Part shown: in pieces, positions 47,004 to 57,578 of the stretch
Position numbering within the stretch: the stretch's first letter is position 1
Layout of the letters: each line of letters opens with the position of its first letter
Notes under the pieces: model-generated
Told to the model about the DNA's origin: nothing
Database searches by the model: none
The model's input: only the letters and a program-made list of their open reading frames with translations
NCBI GenBank assembly: GCA_963691815.1
Contig: OY829661.1
Span: forward strand, 16,368,849 to 16,432,848
DNA: 64,000 nt
Reading direction: 5' to 3'
DNA from: Echiichthys vipera
Taxonomy: Eukaryota; Chordata; Actinopteri; Perciformes; Trachinidae
Program-made: the position numbers and the translations under genes

Positions 47004-48965
47004 GGATCTGATTAGTCACTCACAGGTGCACCAGCAGCCAACATCCATACAATAAATTCTCTGGTCCTAAAGTAATTCTCACATGGGAACTAATCACAAC
47101 AAATGTTATACTGCCTGCAGAAAAAAAAAAAAAAACTCTTTTGGACTAGTTTACTGCAGGTGGCACACAGTTGTCAAACCATTAACAAACGTTGCATAAT
47201 GTTTAATTGGATTATTGTGATGTCTTTAAATTCTCTTTTGCTATACGACACAAAAAATAAATATCAAAAACAAGCATCTCATTTCCTCCCTCACACTTTA
47301 AACATCTGAATTATACACATTTTTGGATGCATAACACTCGGACCTCCGTGACCTAAATCCCACTGTACTGCTTTATCTTGAGTTACTGCAGCTGATTCAC
47401 TCTGATGTACCACCTACAACAAATATGACATTACATTTTAGTACAAGATGAGATGCTTCCCCCAAGATATTTGCGCCAGATTGTTAGGCTGTAAACAGTG
47501 CACTTACAGTATTAGGCATTTTTATTCCACAGAAGGTGAAGCTCTTCGTACATTCATGACACCCCCTGCAAACAGCTAATGACAAAAGAAACAAGGATTT
47601 GGGAAGATGAACTTTCAGTAGGACCTACATTAATTACAAAAAAAAGAGGAATCACAATGCAGGACCAACATGTTACAGAGCTTGAACTTCAGTATTCAGG
47701 CAACAGTTTTATGAATGTACAAGATCTACGGTAACACAGAGAAGAAAAAAACCACTCACTCAAAAAGTACAAACTCTAGTGATGTCTGTGTGCTACAACT
47801 GTTGACACCAGGATGGAAAAAAATAATTTCTGAGCTGAAATGGGACAAATTTTAAACTCATATGAAATGAAAATGGTTTATGCTGTGGCACAAATGCTTC
47901 AAGTTTCTCTAAAAATGGGCATTGGTTTATTAAAATGTGTCTGTAGGGTTGCCTTTCTATGATCTAAACTGTAGCGCATCAGTACCATTGTATCTGAGGA
48001 TGTGTGAGGTTGTTATAAGACACTGTGCCCTAATGCTGAAGGACTGGTAGTTTTCCAAAGGCTGTTTTGTCAACACTGGCAGTTTCCAATAGACACGGTG
48101 AGATGAACAACGTGAAACCTCAACAGTGCTGACAGAAAAACAATGCCATCCCCGAAACAGAGCAATATAATCCAATAATGGCATTCGTTTTTGTTTTTTT
48201 TGTTTGTTTTTTAAATCCATCCTATCCAGTCCCATGAAGACCAAATCATGTTGAAAGCAAACAGAAACCCAGTAGCTTTAAATCCATGAAACAAGGCAGA
48301 AAATATTCTCCACAGAGACTTCAATTCTTCATCGCTCAGTGCAGAAATCTTGGCCATAGTTCTGTTTCCTTGATAATATCCGGCAGAAGCCAGTCAGTTA
48401 CCTACTGATCTATGTCCACAGTACTGCACAACCATTACTGCAACATCTCGCTGAAATCACACCGCAGACTAAGAATGTAATCTGGCTGCATGTGGTCTGA
48501 ACAACCTTTAAAGTCAAGCCTTATGGAAAAATGGACGACATAGAACGTGAAAATGGGATAAACAGTGTTTTGGCAAAAGCATCTCTACAATTAGGAATTT
48601 TGGCTCGATCTTATCGACGTTTTAAAGACAAACATCATTACCAAAGGCATCACATTACATGGCAAACCAATAATAGTACAAATGCCCCCAGCAGTCTCCA
48701 TGAAAAGTTCTATGGCAACAGTTTCCCCCAAAAAGGACAGTAAGGACGCCGTCATCAATACAGGCCGTTGTTCTTGTCACATCTCATCTACAACTAATAT
48801 AACCATGTCAACAGATGGACACTGTATATTTGTCTTTAATGTAGGTTGTAAATTCCAGTTGTAGGTCATGCAATCTACCCAAAAGGTTGGGGCTGGAGGG
48901 TTTGATTGGGGTTTAAGTGCAGTGAAAACAGACCAACATAACCCCTGGTCTATAAAATGTCCATC
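47004..48965 (-). other. stard7: stard7 3' untranslated region (probable)
   Basis: About 2 kb between the stop codon and the farthest candidate AATAAA, with no competing exon on either strand and no full transposon. Assigned by position only. Confidence 0.45.
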
Positions 48966-49144
48966 TCAAGCGTAGATCTGTCCAGGACCACTTGTGTGTG
49001 ACTTTTCTCCACTGAGGCGCTCCTGGCTTGACTGGCGGTTATTGTCAGTAGATTTAATGACAGCTGCATAGTCGTAGATCCCCACTTCCAAGTTTCTGGC
49101 CCTCAAGGCAGCAGTGTGCAGCTTCTCCAGAAAATCAGGCATCC
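48966..49144 (-). CDS. stard7: stard7 exon 8 (last)
   Basis: Completes Gly350, then 58 codons and TGA, MPDFLEKLHTAALRARNLEV.. to GPGQIYA. Acceptor CTGGCAG|GGA on the minus strand. Confidence 0.95.
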
Positions 49145-52100
49145 CTGCCAGGTGAAAAGAGAGTGCCTCGTTATCATCAGGGTAGATTACCAACACTCAG
49201 TGGGAATATTTAAAATGTATGTTAGTCAGGGCTGCACGATATGAGGAAAATAACTGGGATATGCTTCACGATATTGGAGGATATGATCATTTTTACATCA
49301 TTACTCTCATTTTCGTTGAGAAATATATTAAAATGATCATGGTGTAACTTTTTGCATAATACCGGGACTTTTCTGCAGCATCACAGTACTTAATTCAGAA
49401 TGGTATTTTGATATTCTGCCATTAATAAGAGAGTCGGATAATGCACTGGACCACATTGCAATTTCGAGCAAATTGCAATAAACTGTGCAGCCCTAATTTG
49501 TGTTCAAAAAACATACAAATGCATAGAAATCTGAATGCAACAGCAAACCAAAAAAACTTTGCAGGTTCCAAGTATGAGGATTTGGTGCTTAATGCTGTTG
49601 TAAATTAAATATGGATAATAATAAAATGAAATATTGTGAAAATAATCATTACATGCAGCAAGAAGTTTTGACCAGTGAAAAGAGCTCACCACTTGACACC
49701 ATCCAGTTCACACAGTAACGGGGAAAGACGGTCTGAGGATCGTCACTGTAGGTCAGCAGGTAATCAAATCCATTCTGTAAGGAAAAACACACGAGTCAAA
49801 CTCAGTGGCTGCACAACACAGGACCATGGATGCTTGTTAAAGTAATGTGTAGTAACGCTTTCAACACACACCTCATCGAAGGACTTGTGAGGGCGAATGA
49901 CCATCTTTGACTGGTATGAATGGACTCTCACAAAGTCCTGAGACTCTGGGACTCTTGGATGCTGCACAGCTCTAAACCAAAGAATAACAAGAATATAAAG
50001 GGTTTTTTTGTTGTTGTTTTTTTAAACACAGAATTTGCTCATTTAGTAATGTATCAAAACATTAATCGAGTCACCATATTTGACTCGAGAAACGTTATTT
50101 TCAAACACTCACCTGGATACCAGGATCATCAGGTTGTTTTCTAGGTCCACATCATAGCGGCGCACATACACATAGTCCCTCGAGTACATGGGATACTTTG
50201 AGGGGAGAGTAAACAATTAACAGAAGATAAAAACGGATGGATATACTGAAACGTGGCTACTAGTTGCTCAAACTGCATGGGGTCAATCATGCTTCGTTTG
50301 GTCAAAAAACAAAGAAGGAAACAGTTCTTTGTAAACACAAATAATGCAGGAAAAATAGCAAGAAACTCACAGGAAAGTGTGTAGCCCAGTGCACAACTTC
50401 AGAGCCTGTATTGACATCTCTGTCCACCACTTCAAGCTTGATAACCAGCGCATCCCACTTCTTTCTGTACTCTGTATCCAACTGGGGGAAAGGTGAAAGC
50501 ATAAGTCAAGGGTAAGGTGCTTAATATAGCACATAGAGAGTGTGTTGTTGTTGCTTTTGTGCTGCAAACAATCAGCGCAAGCAGTTGGTTGTGCAAGAGC
50601 AGCTGGGTTATGGAAAGCAAGCTGTCATGTCATAATGGATTTGCTTGTATAACCGTTATTTTATTTCAGTAATACAATACTTCAGGAGTGAGGTGATTGC
50701 TGCACACTCAAAACCCTGATAAGACATTAATGGTGCCGCCCTGTCCTCCCTCCTGATGTTTTTCACTTGGAAAGCCGTACTAGCTTTCCATGTGAAAAAC
50801 ATTCAGAAGAATGTGAAAAACATCCATTAGAATCAGTTATTCTCACTTAATTTGTCATTTAATGACACAGATAAATTACTAGCAGCACATGAGGACATTT
50901 TAAAAGTATGTACCTGTACATTGAAGAACTGCCTTGGGGTGACATCATTGTAGCAGCCCAACACTGTAAGTAAAACATAAATAACTTACTCTTCAGACAA
51001 ATCACCACAAAATACCAGGGAAAACTCAATGCATAAAAGTTCAAGTTAGTTAAATGTGTGCTTTATCTGCGTTGCAGAGACCTGGTTACACATGTGAGAT
51101 TGTGAGTTGGCTGACCTCTGTATTCATAGAGGTGACTGTTGGGTATGGGTCGCTTCCACACTCTTAAGCCTTTGTTGTCAACCACGACTTCCCAGCCAGG
51201 TTCAAGCTGTCCAGGCACCGTCCCCGACGTTGTGTTTAGATGTTTAATGGCCTCCATCGCCTGGAGCTCAAGTCCACACCTTCAGATGGATGCAATCAAC
51301 AGGACAGGTTGTTCAGCACTACATGGTTGACACTCCCAATTATAGCCACATCAATATGGATATAAATTAAAAAGAATTAAAAAAATATACATATAGTGTT
51401 ATAGTGAGATGCTGAGCTGACAGATAAGATAAGATTAACTTTACTGTCCCACAAGTGGGAAATTTGTCTTGGGCACTTCACCCATGTTGCAGCATTATAC
51501 TGATACAACACCGCAAATATTAAATTGACTCTTATGGTGTGCAATACACAACATGGTACCACACCGTGCGGTCAACACATTTCTAATGAATAAATAAATA
51601 AGTAGATATCCATAACGTGACAACTCTTATAATAATAATATAACAGAACCGCATTAATGTGCATGTATTCAACAGGTCTAACTCTACAAAAGGGATAAAT
51701 ATAATTCTCCAAAAGGCTATTCCCTCATTTGGGGTTCTGATTACGATGGTTGTCTTATATCTAACATGTTATTAGTCCAAGAGCTCCTGTAGCTGTTCAA
51801 CTCGGTTGAGATCTGGTGAATGTGAGACTAGATTCATATAATTTTCTAGGGCCCTCTGGAAAATTTCTCTCAGTCCTTTTCTATGTTTTGTTTAATGTTC
51901 TTGCTGAACTCACTGTGGTGTTTCTGCATTATTCTTTGTGGAGAAAACAATTGATATGGCTATTTTTATGGCTCCAATCAATTATTCAGATAGATTTTTT
52001 CCCCACTATAGTTTGTAATTCAAGAGCATCTCTGAGCACATATGCATCAATTTATAGGAAGATATCAAACCTGTGAATTTCCTCATCTTGAATCTTCTCA

Positions 52101-52525
52101 CTCTCCCACATGAAGACACCAGCGAGGGCCGCGACGAGCTTCCCACTGGGGGCATGCTTGCCCTGAAACCTGCGCCATATGTTACCAACCAGGGTCCACC
52201 TGGTCCGCTCCGAGTACAGGTTGGAGTAAAGTTCGCCGATTTGGCACGCGCGCCGGAGCCTCTGTCCGGTCACAAAGCTGCAGTGGTCCACAAATATGGA
52301 GAGCAAGCCCTTCCTCTTTTGCCCAGATCCTGCAGCCTCACTGGCACCGACACCCGCCCTCTGAAGCCAGGACAACAATAGGCCCATGCTCCTGCCAAGC
52401 CATGGGACCCTCTCCAGCTTCCCCCTGCCCTCCTCCACGGTCCGCTTGAATGTCGTGCTGCATTGAAGCCTTATTGACGTTACACCGATCTCGCAGATGG
52501 GTCGACGGGGCACCGAGTGAAGCAT
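48966..52525 (-). CDS. stard7: stard7: StAR-related lipid transfer protein 7 (8 exons)
   Basis: START-domain protein that carries phosphatidylcholine to mitochondria. The spliced frame is 1227 nt, 408 residues (human about 370). An Arg/Lys-rich N-terminus (MLHSVPRRPICEIG..) with few acids fits a mitochondrial presequence. CSFVTGQRLRRACQIGELYS matches the family's pre-START helix, and ALAGVFMWESEKIQDEE follows. The START domain spans about residues 170-395: WKRPIPNSHLYEYR, LDTEYRKKWDALVIKLEVVD, MVIRPHKSFDENGFDYLLTY, GMPDFLEKLH. The C-terminus SGPGQIYA recalls human GPARIEYA. The ATG at 52525 is the first in frame; 18 upstream codons are open but lack ATG. All introns keep frame. Tail-to-tail with drg1, head-to-head with slc20a1. 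Confidence 0.96.
49228..49496. mobile_element. hAT-type MITE (GGGCTGCAC ends) in stard7 intron 7
   Basis: Left end CAGGGCTGCACGATAT and right end GTGCAGCCCTAA are inverted repeats of a widespread teleost hAT MITE. Interior includes 'attgcaatttcgagcaaattgcaat'. An 8-bp target duplication is not clear (about 5 of 8), so the copy is old. Non-coding. Confidence 0.88.
49690..49774 (-). CDS. stard7: stard7 exon 7
   Basis: 28 codons plus 1 base, NGFDYLLTYSDDPQTVFPRY.. to WMVSS(G). Acceptor TTACAG|AAT, donor AGTG|GTGAGC. Confidence 0.95.
49872..49971 (-). CDS. stard7: stard7 exon 6
   Basis: Completes Arg288, then 33 codons, AVQHPRVPESQDFVRVHSYQ.. to PHKSFDE. Acceptor GGTTTAG|AGC, donor GAG|GTGTGT. 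Confidence 0.95.
50113..50195 (-). CDS. stard7: stard7 exon 5
   Basis: 27 codons plus 2 bases, YPMYSRDYVYVRRYDVDLEN.. to MILVS(R). Acceptor TCAAAG|TAT, donor CCAG|GTGAGT. Confidence 0.95.
50371..50481 (-). CDS. stard7: stard7 exon 4
   Basis: 37 codons, LDTEYRKKWDALVIKLEVVD.. to HWATHFP. Acceptor CCCCCAG|TTG, donor CCT|GTGAGT. Confidence 0.95.
50757..50801. repeat. 19-bp hairpin in stard7 intron 3
   Basis: TGTTTTTCACTTGGAAAGC (50757-50775) and GCTTTCCATGTGAAAAACA (50783-50801) pair at 18 of 19 positions around a 7-base loop (CGTACTA). The sequence TGTGAAAAACAT is repeated directly just after it. Confidence 0.9.
50914..50963 (-). CDS. stard7: stard7 exon 3
   Basis: Completes Val207, then 16 codons, LGCYNDVTPRQFFNVQ. 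Acceptor TTACAG|TGT, donor CAG|GTACAT. Confidence 0.94.
51116..51279 (-). CDS. stard7: stard7 exon 2
   Basis: Completes Arg152, then 54 codons, CGLELQAMEAIKHLNTTSGT.. to HLYEYR(V). The acceptor is CTGAAG|GTG (AAG rather than CAG); frame and homology support it. Donor AGAG|GTCAGC. Confidence 0.9.
51421..51530. mobile_element. Teleost dispersed repeat tail in stard7 intron 1
   Basis: 'gataagataagattaacttta' followed by 'gtcccacaagtgggaaatttg' matches a very common fish repeat end (usually '...tttattagtcccacaagtggg'). Fragment only; the right edge is approximate. Confidence 0.65.
52071..52525 (-). CDS. stard7: stard7 exon 1 (coding part)
   Basis: 151 codons plus 2 bases. ATG at 52525-52523. 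It holds the presequence-like N-terminus and the pre-START helical region. Donor CACAG|GTTTGA. Confidence 0.92.
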
Positions 52526-52899
52526 GACAGCCGTGACCGTGACAGCAAGACCCCCAAAGACAAACTCAATATCAGCCAAGTGCAGCAGCTAGCTAACGAA
52601 CGTGGTGGCTAAAGGTATTCGGTAACACACCATGCATTAACTTCATACAGATGATAATGTGTTAAGGAGCTGTTTACGAGCACGCGTCATGTAACGCTAC
52701 TGTTAGCATTGGTGAGCTAACGTTATCTGATACTACGACACGGACAAACCCCGCCCGACACCGCCGCGCTCACTTCCGAATACAAACTTTAATAACGACA
52801 CTGTAAACTATATCGTCTACTGTAACTCCACAGCAAAGGTGTCTACCTGTGAATCTTAACAGACGCCTCACGTTTTTACAAGCTCTCGCAGTGCGTTGG

Positions 52900-53020
52900 T
52901 TTGACCTCCTCTTCCTACAGCCCCACACACACACACACCCACTCGGAAGTCCCGCCTTACGAACTGTAAAGCGTGCGTTCATTGGACGTTCGTTGTTCTA
53001 GGGCGATTATGATTGGTCAC
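52900..53020 (-). promoter_or_regulatory. stard7: Probable stard7 promoter with two CCAAT boxes
   Basis: ATTGG at 52981-52985 and 53012-53016 are CCAAT boxes on the minus strand, 31 bases apart, about 460-490 bases before the ATG. The region is CpG-rich compared with its flanks. A splice-donor-like CACAG|GTAGAC on the minus strand near 52848 could end an untranslated first exon. Confidence 0.45.
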
Positions 53021-53164
53021 AGCGGGAGCCTGTCTTAAACGTAGATGCTTGTGCACCAGCATGTGCGCTCGTCCAGCTACAGCACCTTCACATGGAAGCT
53101 CCATATTTTCAAGTTTCTTCGAGGAACTGCAGAGTTTGCGTTCCGCCTGCAAAGGTTAGGTCAT

Positions 53165-53720
53165 AGGTCTTTTTATTGAAAAGATTCAGTATAAACATTA
53201 CGTTTCTTGCATGTTCCAGAGGTAAACACAATACAAAACCGCATTTCTAAATGTAGAAACTATAATAAATGAAATATAAAGTGCACAAATACAGTTAAAC
53301 ATAAAAAAGGAATGAAGAAAAACAAAAATGTATGGGGTCCGCTAAACTAAGATAGTGAATTTGAAATACCTAAATAATCTAATTGTTTTTGCCAATTTAT
53401 CATTTTTTGAGTTTTAGTTTTGAATTGTGGTCAAATATTTAAAATAGGAGTCTTTTTCATAATACTATTTTTCCAAGATAACGATCACATTAATTATGTA
53501 AATTTTATCTGCCGAATATTTGGATTTGTTAAGAAGTAGTAACTGATAAATCTTTGTTAGTATAACATTTCTTTACAAAACATTTTGAAAGGTACTTCTG
53601 TAAATCAAACGAAGAACATGAAAACAATCTACAAAAACATGCTCCATAGTATTCCCCTCTCTGTAAAGTCAGAAACAATGTGTCTGCATAATTTCACAAG
53701 ACAGCACTTTTGTGATCAAA
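53165..53720 (-). mobile_element. Decayed L1/Tx1-type LINE 3' end
   Basis: On the minus strand, 'MEHVFVDCFHVLRL' resembles the LINE motif 'EHLFFDCPFVK.FW'. Downstream, in broken frames, 'INVIVILEK.YYEKDSYFKYL' resembles the C-terminal 'IILGKYYIHK.KF.K.KP' block. Several stops and frame changes mean it is inactive. Confidence 0.5.
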
Positions 53721-55174
53721 CAAACATATTTAATTGGCTGGAAATATGTGTTCACTTTAATACATCTCTCTAGTTTGCACGCCACGGCTTCAAAGAGCAA
53801 TATAGAAAACTGTGTAAAGGAGCAAGTTTGACATTGGAATCGGCACTGAAACAATATATATATATATATACAGAGAAAGAAAAATTTAATTATCAAAATG
53901 GTTTCGAGAGTAACGTACGCCAGGTGGCACTGTTTAACCATGCAGAGAGAGGTTCTACCATAGATAAAACTAGAATCCTGATACAAGCCGAGTTCTTTGT
54001 TCAAAATAATCAAATTAATAATAACACTAGTTCAAAAAAACAAACAAAACAGCAACACACAAATCAAACTTAAAATGGTTACATCAGCAGAGGTACTTTT
54101 TGCTTTTTTTTATAATGCCTCCCTTTGTTCATTCAGCCCTACGATTATTTTATGTAGTCTGAAATGTCGAAAACCGTCATAAACAAATCGGGCCTGAGGT
54201 AATTAGCCTTGATATGAACACAATCTATAGCATTACATTTTACCATAGTGTCATTACATGGACGAAATAGTCGATGTGGCTTGGAGAACAACTCAAGACC
54301 ATGTGTTTGCTCGGCAGGAGTCAACATATTTTAACTTAAATCATGTGTTTATTGCTCATGAAAACTGTGAAGAACATCACAGGACCATGAGACAAGCTGT
54401 TTAAAAAAAAGAAAGAAGAACCACGTGCAAACAGCATGTCTTTGTCTCGTTTTTCTTAACTCTAAATACAACCCCAGTTTCTGACTGATCTGAGAAGTTA
54501 CTATATATATTATTTACAAAAATGGGACACAACATTTGATTAACATTGACATGTAAATGTTAATACGTTTGGGTTCATTTGCATCCCTTGTCCCATTGGC
54601 AGGCAGAAAGAGCATATATATTGTTTATACAATGGTTATGTAACATCAGTTGTCCTTTCTCTAAGTTTGACATTTGACCATTGGGCTTACCAAGCAGCAT
54701 ACTATATTTTGAAGTGAATGAATGAATTGGGTTTATGCTATAGCCTGCTCAGGACTGTTGGAGTAAAGTAGAGAGTCAAACATCAGTAAACATAGACCCC
54801 GAGTTCTTTTATGACATTGGCAGTCCCATATCTAATCTAGTATTACATCGAGGTCACTTTTCTGGTTACGAGCAAGGGAGTAAACAAAGGGGCGTGTTAT
54901 AAGTCTGAGTTAGTGCTATGTTTCTCTAAAGAGCGAGTAAAAGTGTAAAACTCCCAGACTGCTGGTTATGAAACAGATGTTATCGCCACACCGTCCTTTG
55001 TGAAATGCTGCCTTCAGGCGCCAGGGCAAGAATCGGAAATAAGGGTTCGCGACCGACCCTAAACATTGCCCAACGGAGAACGAGGGATTTTTCCACGATT
55101 CTCAAAAGAAGTGACGTCAAGTCAAGTATGTAGCGGGAGAGACAATGGAGGCAGTGAGGTCGTAATAAAAGTAA
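53721..55174. other. Intergenic, nothing recognised
   Basis: AT-rich with a short (TA)n near 53853-53869; ORFs are short and unrelated to known proteins. Confidence 0.4.
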
Positions 55175-55683
55175 CAGTGGTGGAAGAAAGAGAAGTTAAA
55201 GCAGTAATGTCTCACTGTAGAAATAGCCTACTGTGTTACAAGTATAAGTCCCGCATTCAAAATGTTACTTGAGTACAAACGTATTAGCATCAAAATGTAT
55301 TTAAAGTACAAAATGTCAAATGAGTCATTATGCAGAATGGCCCATTTCAGAATTTTATATTATTATTATATTATAAGTATGGATTTATTAATGTAACTAT
55401 CAGTTTTATGTTGCAGCTGATAACCATGGGGCTCATTTTATTTACTTTATATTCTGCCGTATAGCTTAATCTATACAAAAAAATGCTCTTTCTTTTGTTG
55501 ATAATATTTTTTTAATGAATAATCGTAAAGTAACAAGTAACTAAAGTTACCTAATAAATGCAGTGACGTAAAAATTGCAATATTTCCTCTGAAATGTAGT
55601 GGAGTAGAAGTATAAAGTGTTATAAAGTACCTCAAAATTGTTACGTAAGTACAGCACTTGAGTAAATTTACTTTTAACCACTG
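55175..55683. mobile_element. hAT-type MITE (CAGTGGT ends), copy 1
   Basis: Starts CAGTGGTGGAAGAAAGAG and ends AACCACTG, inverted repeats. Interior blocks 'cccgcattcaaaatgttact', 'attatgcagaatggcccatt' and 'agtgtggagtagaagtataa'-like sequence belong to one of the commonest fish MITEs. Flanks AAAAGTAA and TAAAATAA agree at 6 of 8 bases, a plausible worn target duplication. Confidence 0.88.
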
Positions 55684-56119
55684 TAAAATAATAATTAGAA
55701 GTGCTGTTATTACAGCATTATCCCACATGAACTACTGTTGTGTTTTGTGAATTGTTTTCCTACAGTTGCTGTTGCTAAACGTCAGCCAAACATATTTTGC
55801 TATGCTTATTGAGCACTTCTTCCATTCAACATATCACGTCTCTCTTGAACACAATAAACACCAAAGAAAACGACTTTTGTTAGAGAGTGAATGTTGTTAT
55901 CATTTCCAGTCGGATGCCCTTGAATGAATGTCAAGTCTTCTGTGATGCTGTCAACATCATCACCACCACCGGATGTTTTTCTGCACCGTTTGGAAGGGAC
56001 ATTCTTTCCCTTTGTTAGGAATGCTGTGTGTTTTTGTATTTTATGTGTTGCAAGGTTATACTTGAAATGTGATCACATGATTTAGGTAGCATAAAATGAA
56101 TAGAACATTCATCGTATGA

Positions 56120-56165
56120 GACAGACAGACAGACAGAAAGGCAGACAGACAGACAGACAGACAGA
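56120..56165. repeat. (CAGA)n microsatellite
   Basis: About ten CAGA units with one AAGG interruption. Confidence 0.95.
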
Positions 56166-56182
56166 TACATAGATACACAGGC

Positions 56183-56690
56183 AGTAGTGTAAATAGTATT
56201 TAGATCCTTTACTGAAGTAAAAGTTACAATATAAAGTGTAAAAATTCTCTATTACAAGTAGAAAGAGTACTGCATTCAAAATGTTAAGTAAAAGTATCTG
56301 TAGCCTTAGTAGTCTATTACCAGTTATCAAAGTGCCTATAGTCATTTTGCAGAAAAGCTTGTCATTATTATATTATGTCATAATTCTGGATTATTATTAT
56401 TATTAGTTGTGCATTAATGTGCAAGCAACATTTTTTTTGCAAAAGGTTGTTGTTGTGGGCAGATTATCCTATAGCAATGGGCTCTATTTTATAAGCTCAC
56501 CATAGGTTTTGAATGTAATAACTTGATCTGTAAGTAGTTACTAGGCTACATCTATTGCATTTATGTCGAGTAAAGGTAGTATATTAAAAGTGTTAAGCAG
56601 CATATAATGGAAAAACATGAGTATAAGTAACTCAAAATTTAATTTAAGTGCAGTAAGTACAGTGTATTGAATGTAGTTAGAAGAATGCAA
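56183..56690. mobile_element. hAT-type MITE (CAGTGGT family), copy 2, diverged
   Basis: 'gtatttagatcctttactgaa', 'tactgcattcaaaatgtta' and 'aatgggctctattttata' follow the order of copy 1 about 500 bp away, but the terminal repeats are worn (CAGTAGTG at the left). Confidence 0.65.
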
Positions 56691-56728
56691 ATAAATGTCC
56701 TAAAACATAAGAAATCAAGAGTGTGACG

Positions 56729-56815
56729 GTCAAGTCAACTTTATTGTCAATTTCTACAATATGTGCCAGGCACACAGAGAAATCAAAAATAAGTTTCTCT
56801 CTGACCCAAGGTGCC
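56729..56815. mobile_element. Teleost repeat fragment (TTTATTGTCAA type)
   Basis: 'gtcaactttattgtcaatttc' followed by 'gagaaatcaaaaataagtttctctctgaccc' matches a common fish retroelement tail. Confidence 0.55.
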
Positions 56816-56913
56816 ACGAGTAGGCTACAAAAGTCATACATACAATAAAAAAGGAATTCTAAATAGTGCAAAAGTAATAGAAAACAAAAGAGACTGAAAC
56901 TGTGCAATGTAAA

Positions 56914-57005
56914 GAATCAGAATCTCTTTGTTGTCATTGTACATAGTGCAACGAAATTCAAGAAGAGCAAAGGGCATACTGTACAATATGTGCAATATAC
57001 AGGAA
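56914..57005. mobile_element. Teleost repeat fragment (GAATCAGAATC type)
   Basis: 'gaatcagaatctctttgttg' followed by 'cattgtacatagtgcaacgaaatt' matches a common fish LINE tail. Confidence 0.6.
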
Positions 57006-57220
57006 ATTAAATACATAAATTGGAAAACAGATTTATTTTATTTTGTAGTTTTTGTAGCTAACTCTAAGTGATGGAATATAAAGGGCATAAATAAAGACTG
57101 AAGAGAATAATAAAGTTGTAAGAGACGACTGAAGTGGAATTTTCCGACGGAAATTACATCCTCTGAACCCGTGATGAGTAAAAAAAAAAAAAAAGAAAGA
57201 AAGGCGTGATGGCAGCAGCT

Positions 57221-57265
57221 GGGCGGTTGGGGGCGGGGCTTCGTGAAGGGTGTATCCAATAAAAA
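57221..57265 (+). promoter_or_regulatory. slc20a1: Probable slc20a1 promoter (GC boxes, CCAAT)
   Basis: Two GC boxes (GGGCGG at 57221 and GGGGCGGGGCT ending at 57240) and CCAAT at 57256-57260 precede a CpG-rich stretch running to about 57540, directly upstream of a likely untranslated exon. Confidence 0.6.
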
Positions 57266-57289
57266 AAAGAACCCTCTGTTCCGCTCACC

Positions 57290-57578
57290 GGCTCTCTCGC
57301 GCACACACACACGCGGTTACAAAACCCCATTCAAACTGGGACGGTTCTGGATTTGGACCTATTTCACATCGACTCACACATTCGTGTAAAACGTCTGACA
57401 TAGCCGACTATTTTTTTTTCATTATTTAAGGTTATCTTTATTGAAAGCGGTCGATTTTCATTTTTTTTTTCATTATCCCGCGCGCGCTATCGTAACTATA
57501 CCGTCTGTGCGCGCGCTCTAATTAGCTTACCAGCGATAGTGAGCTTGTTCTTCAAAGGACTGACAACTGCAGCGTGTG
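57290..57578 (+). other. slc20a1: Probable untranslated first exon of slc20a1
   Basis: A CpG-rich sequence ends in a strong donor, GTGTG|GTAAGT, at 57578/57579. No good ORF. The start is a guess from the promoter position. A further untranslated segment may start after 'tctttttcag' at 58690. The coding exon probably begins after CCTTTAAG (58992) or CTCTTTAG (58943). Confidence 0.5.

Noticed and set aside
52523..52579. TTG at 52579 as the stard7 start
   Set aside because: There is no reason to use a non-ATG start when a good in-frame ATG lies 18 codons downstream and matches the expected presequence.
56120..56165. CRISPR-like short tandem repeats
   Set aside because: These are simple microsatellites without spacers, in a eukaryotic genome.
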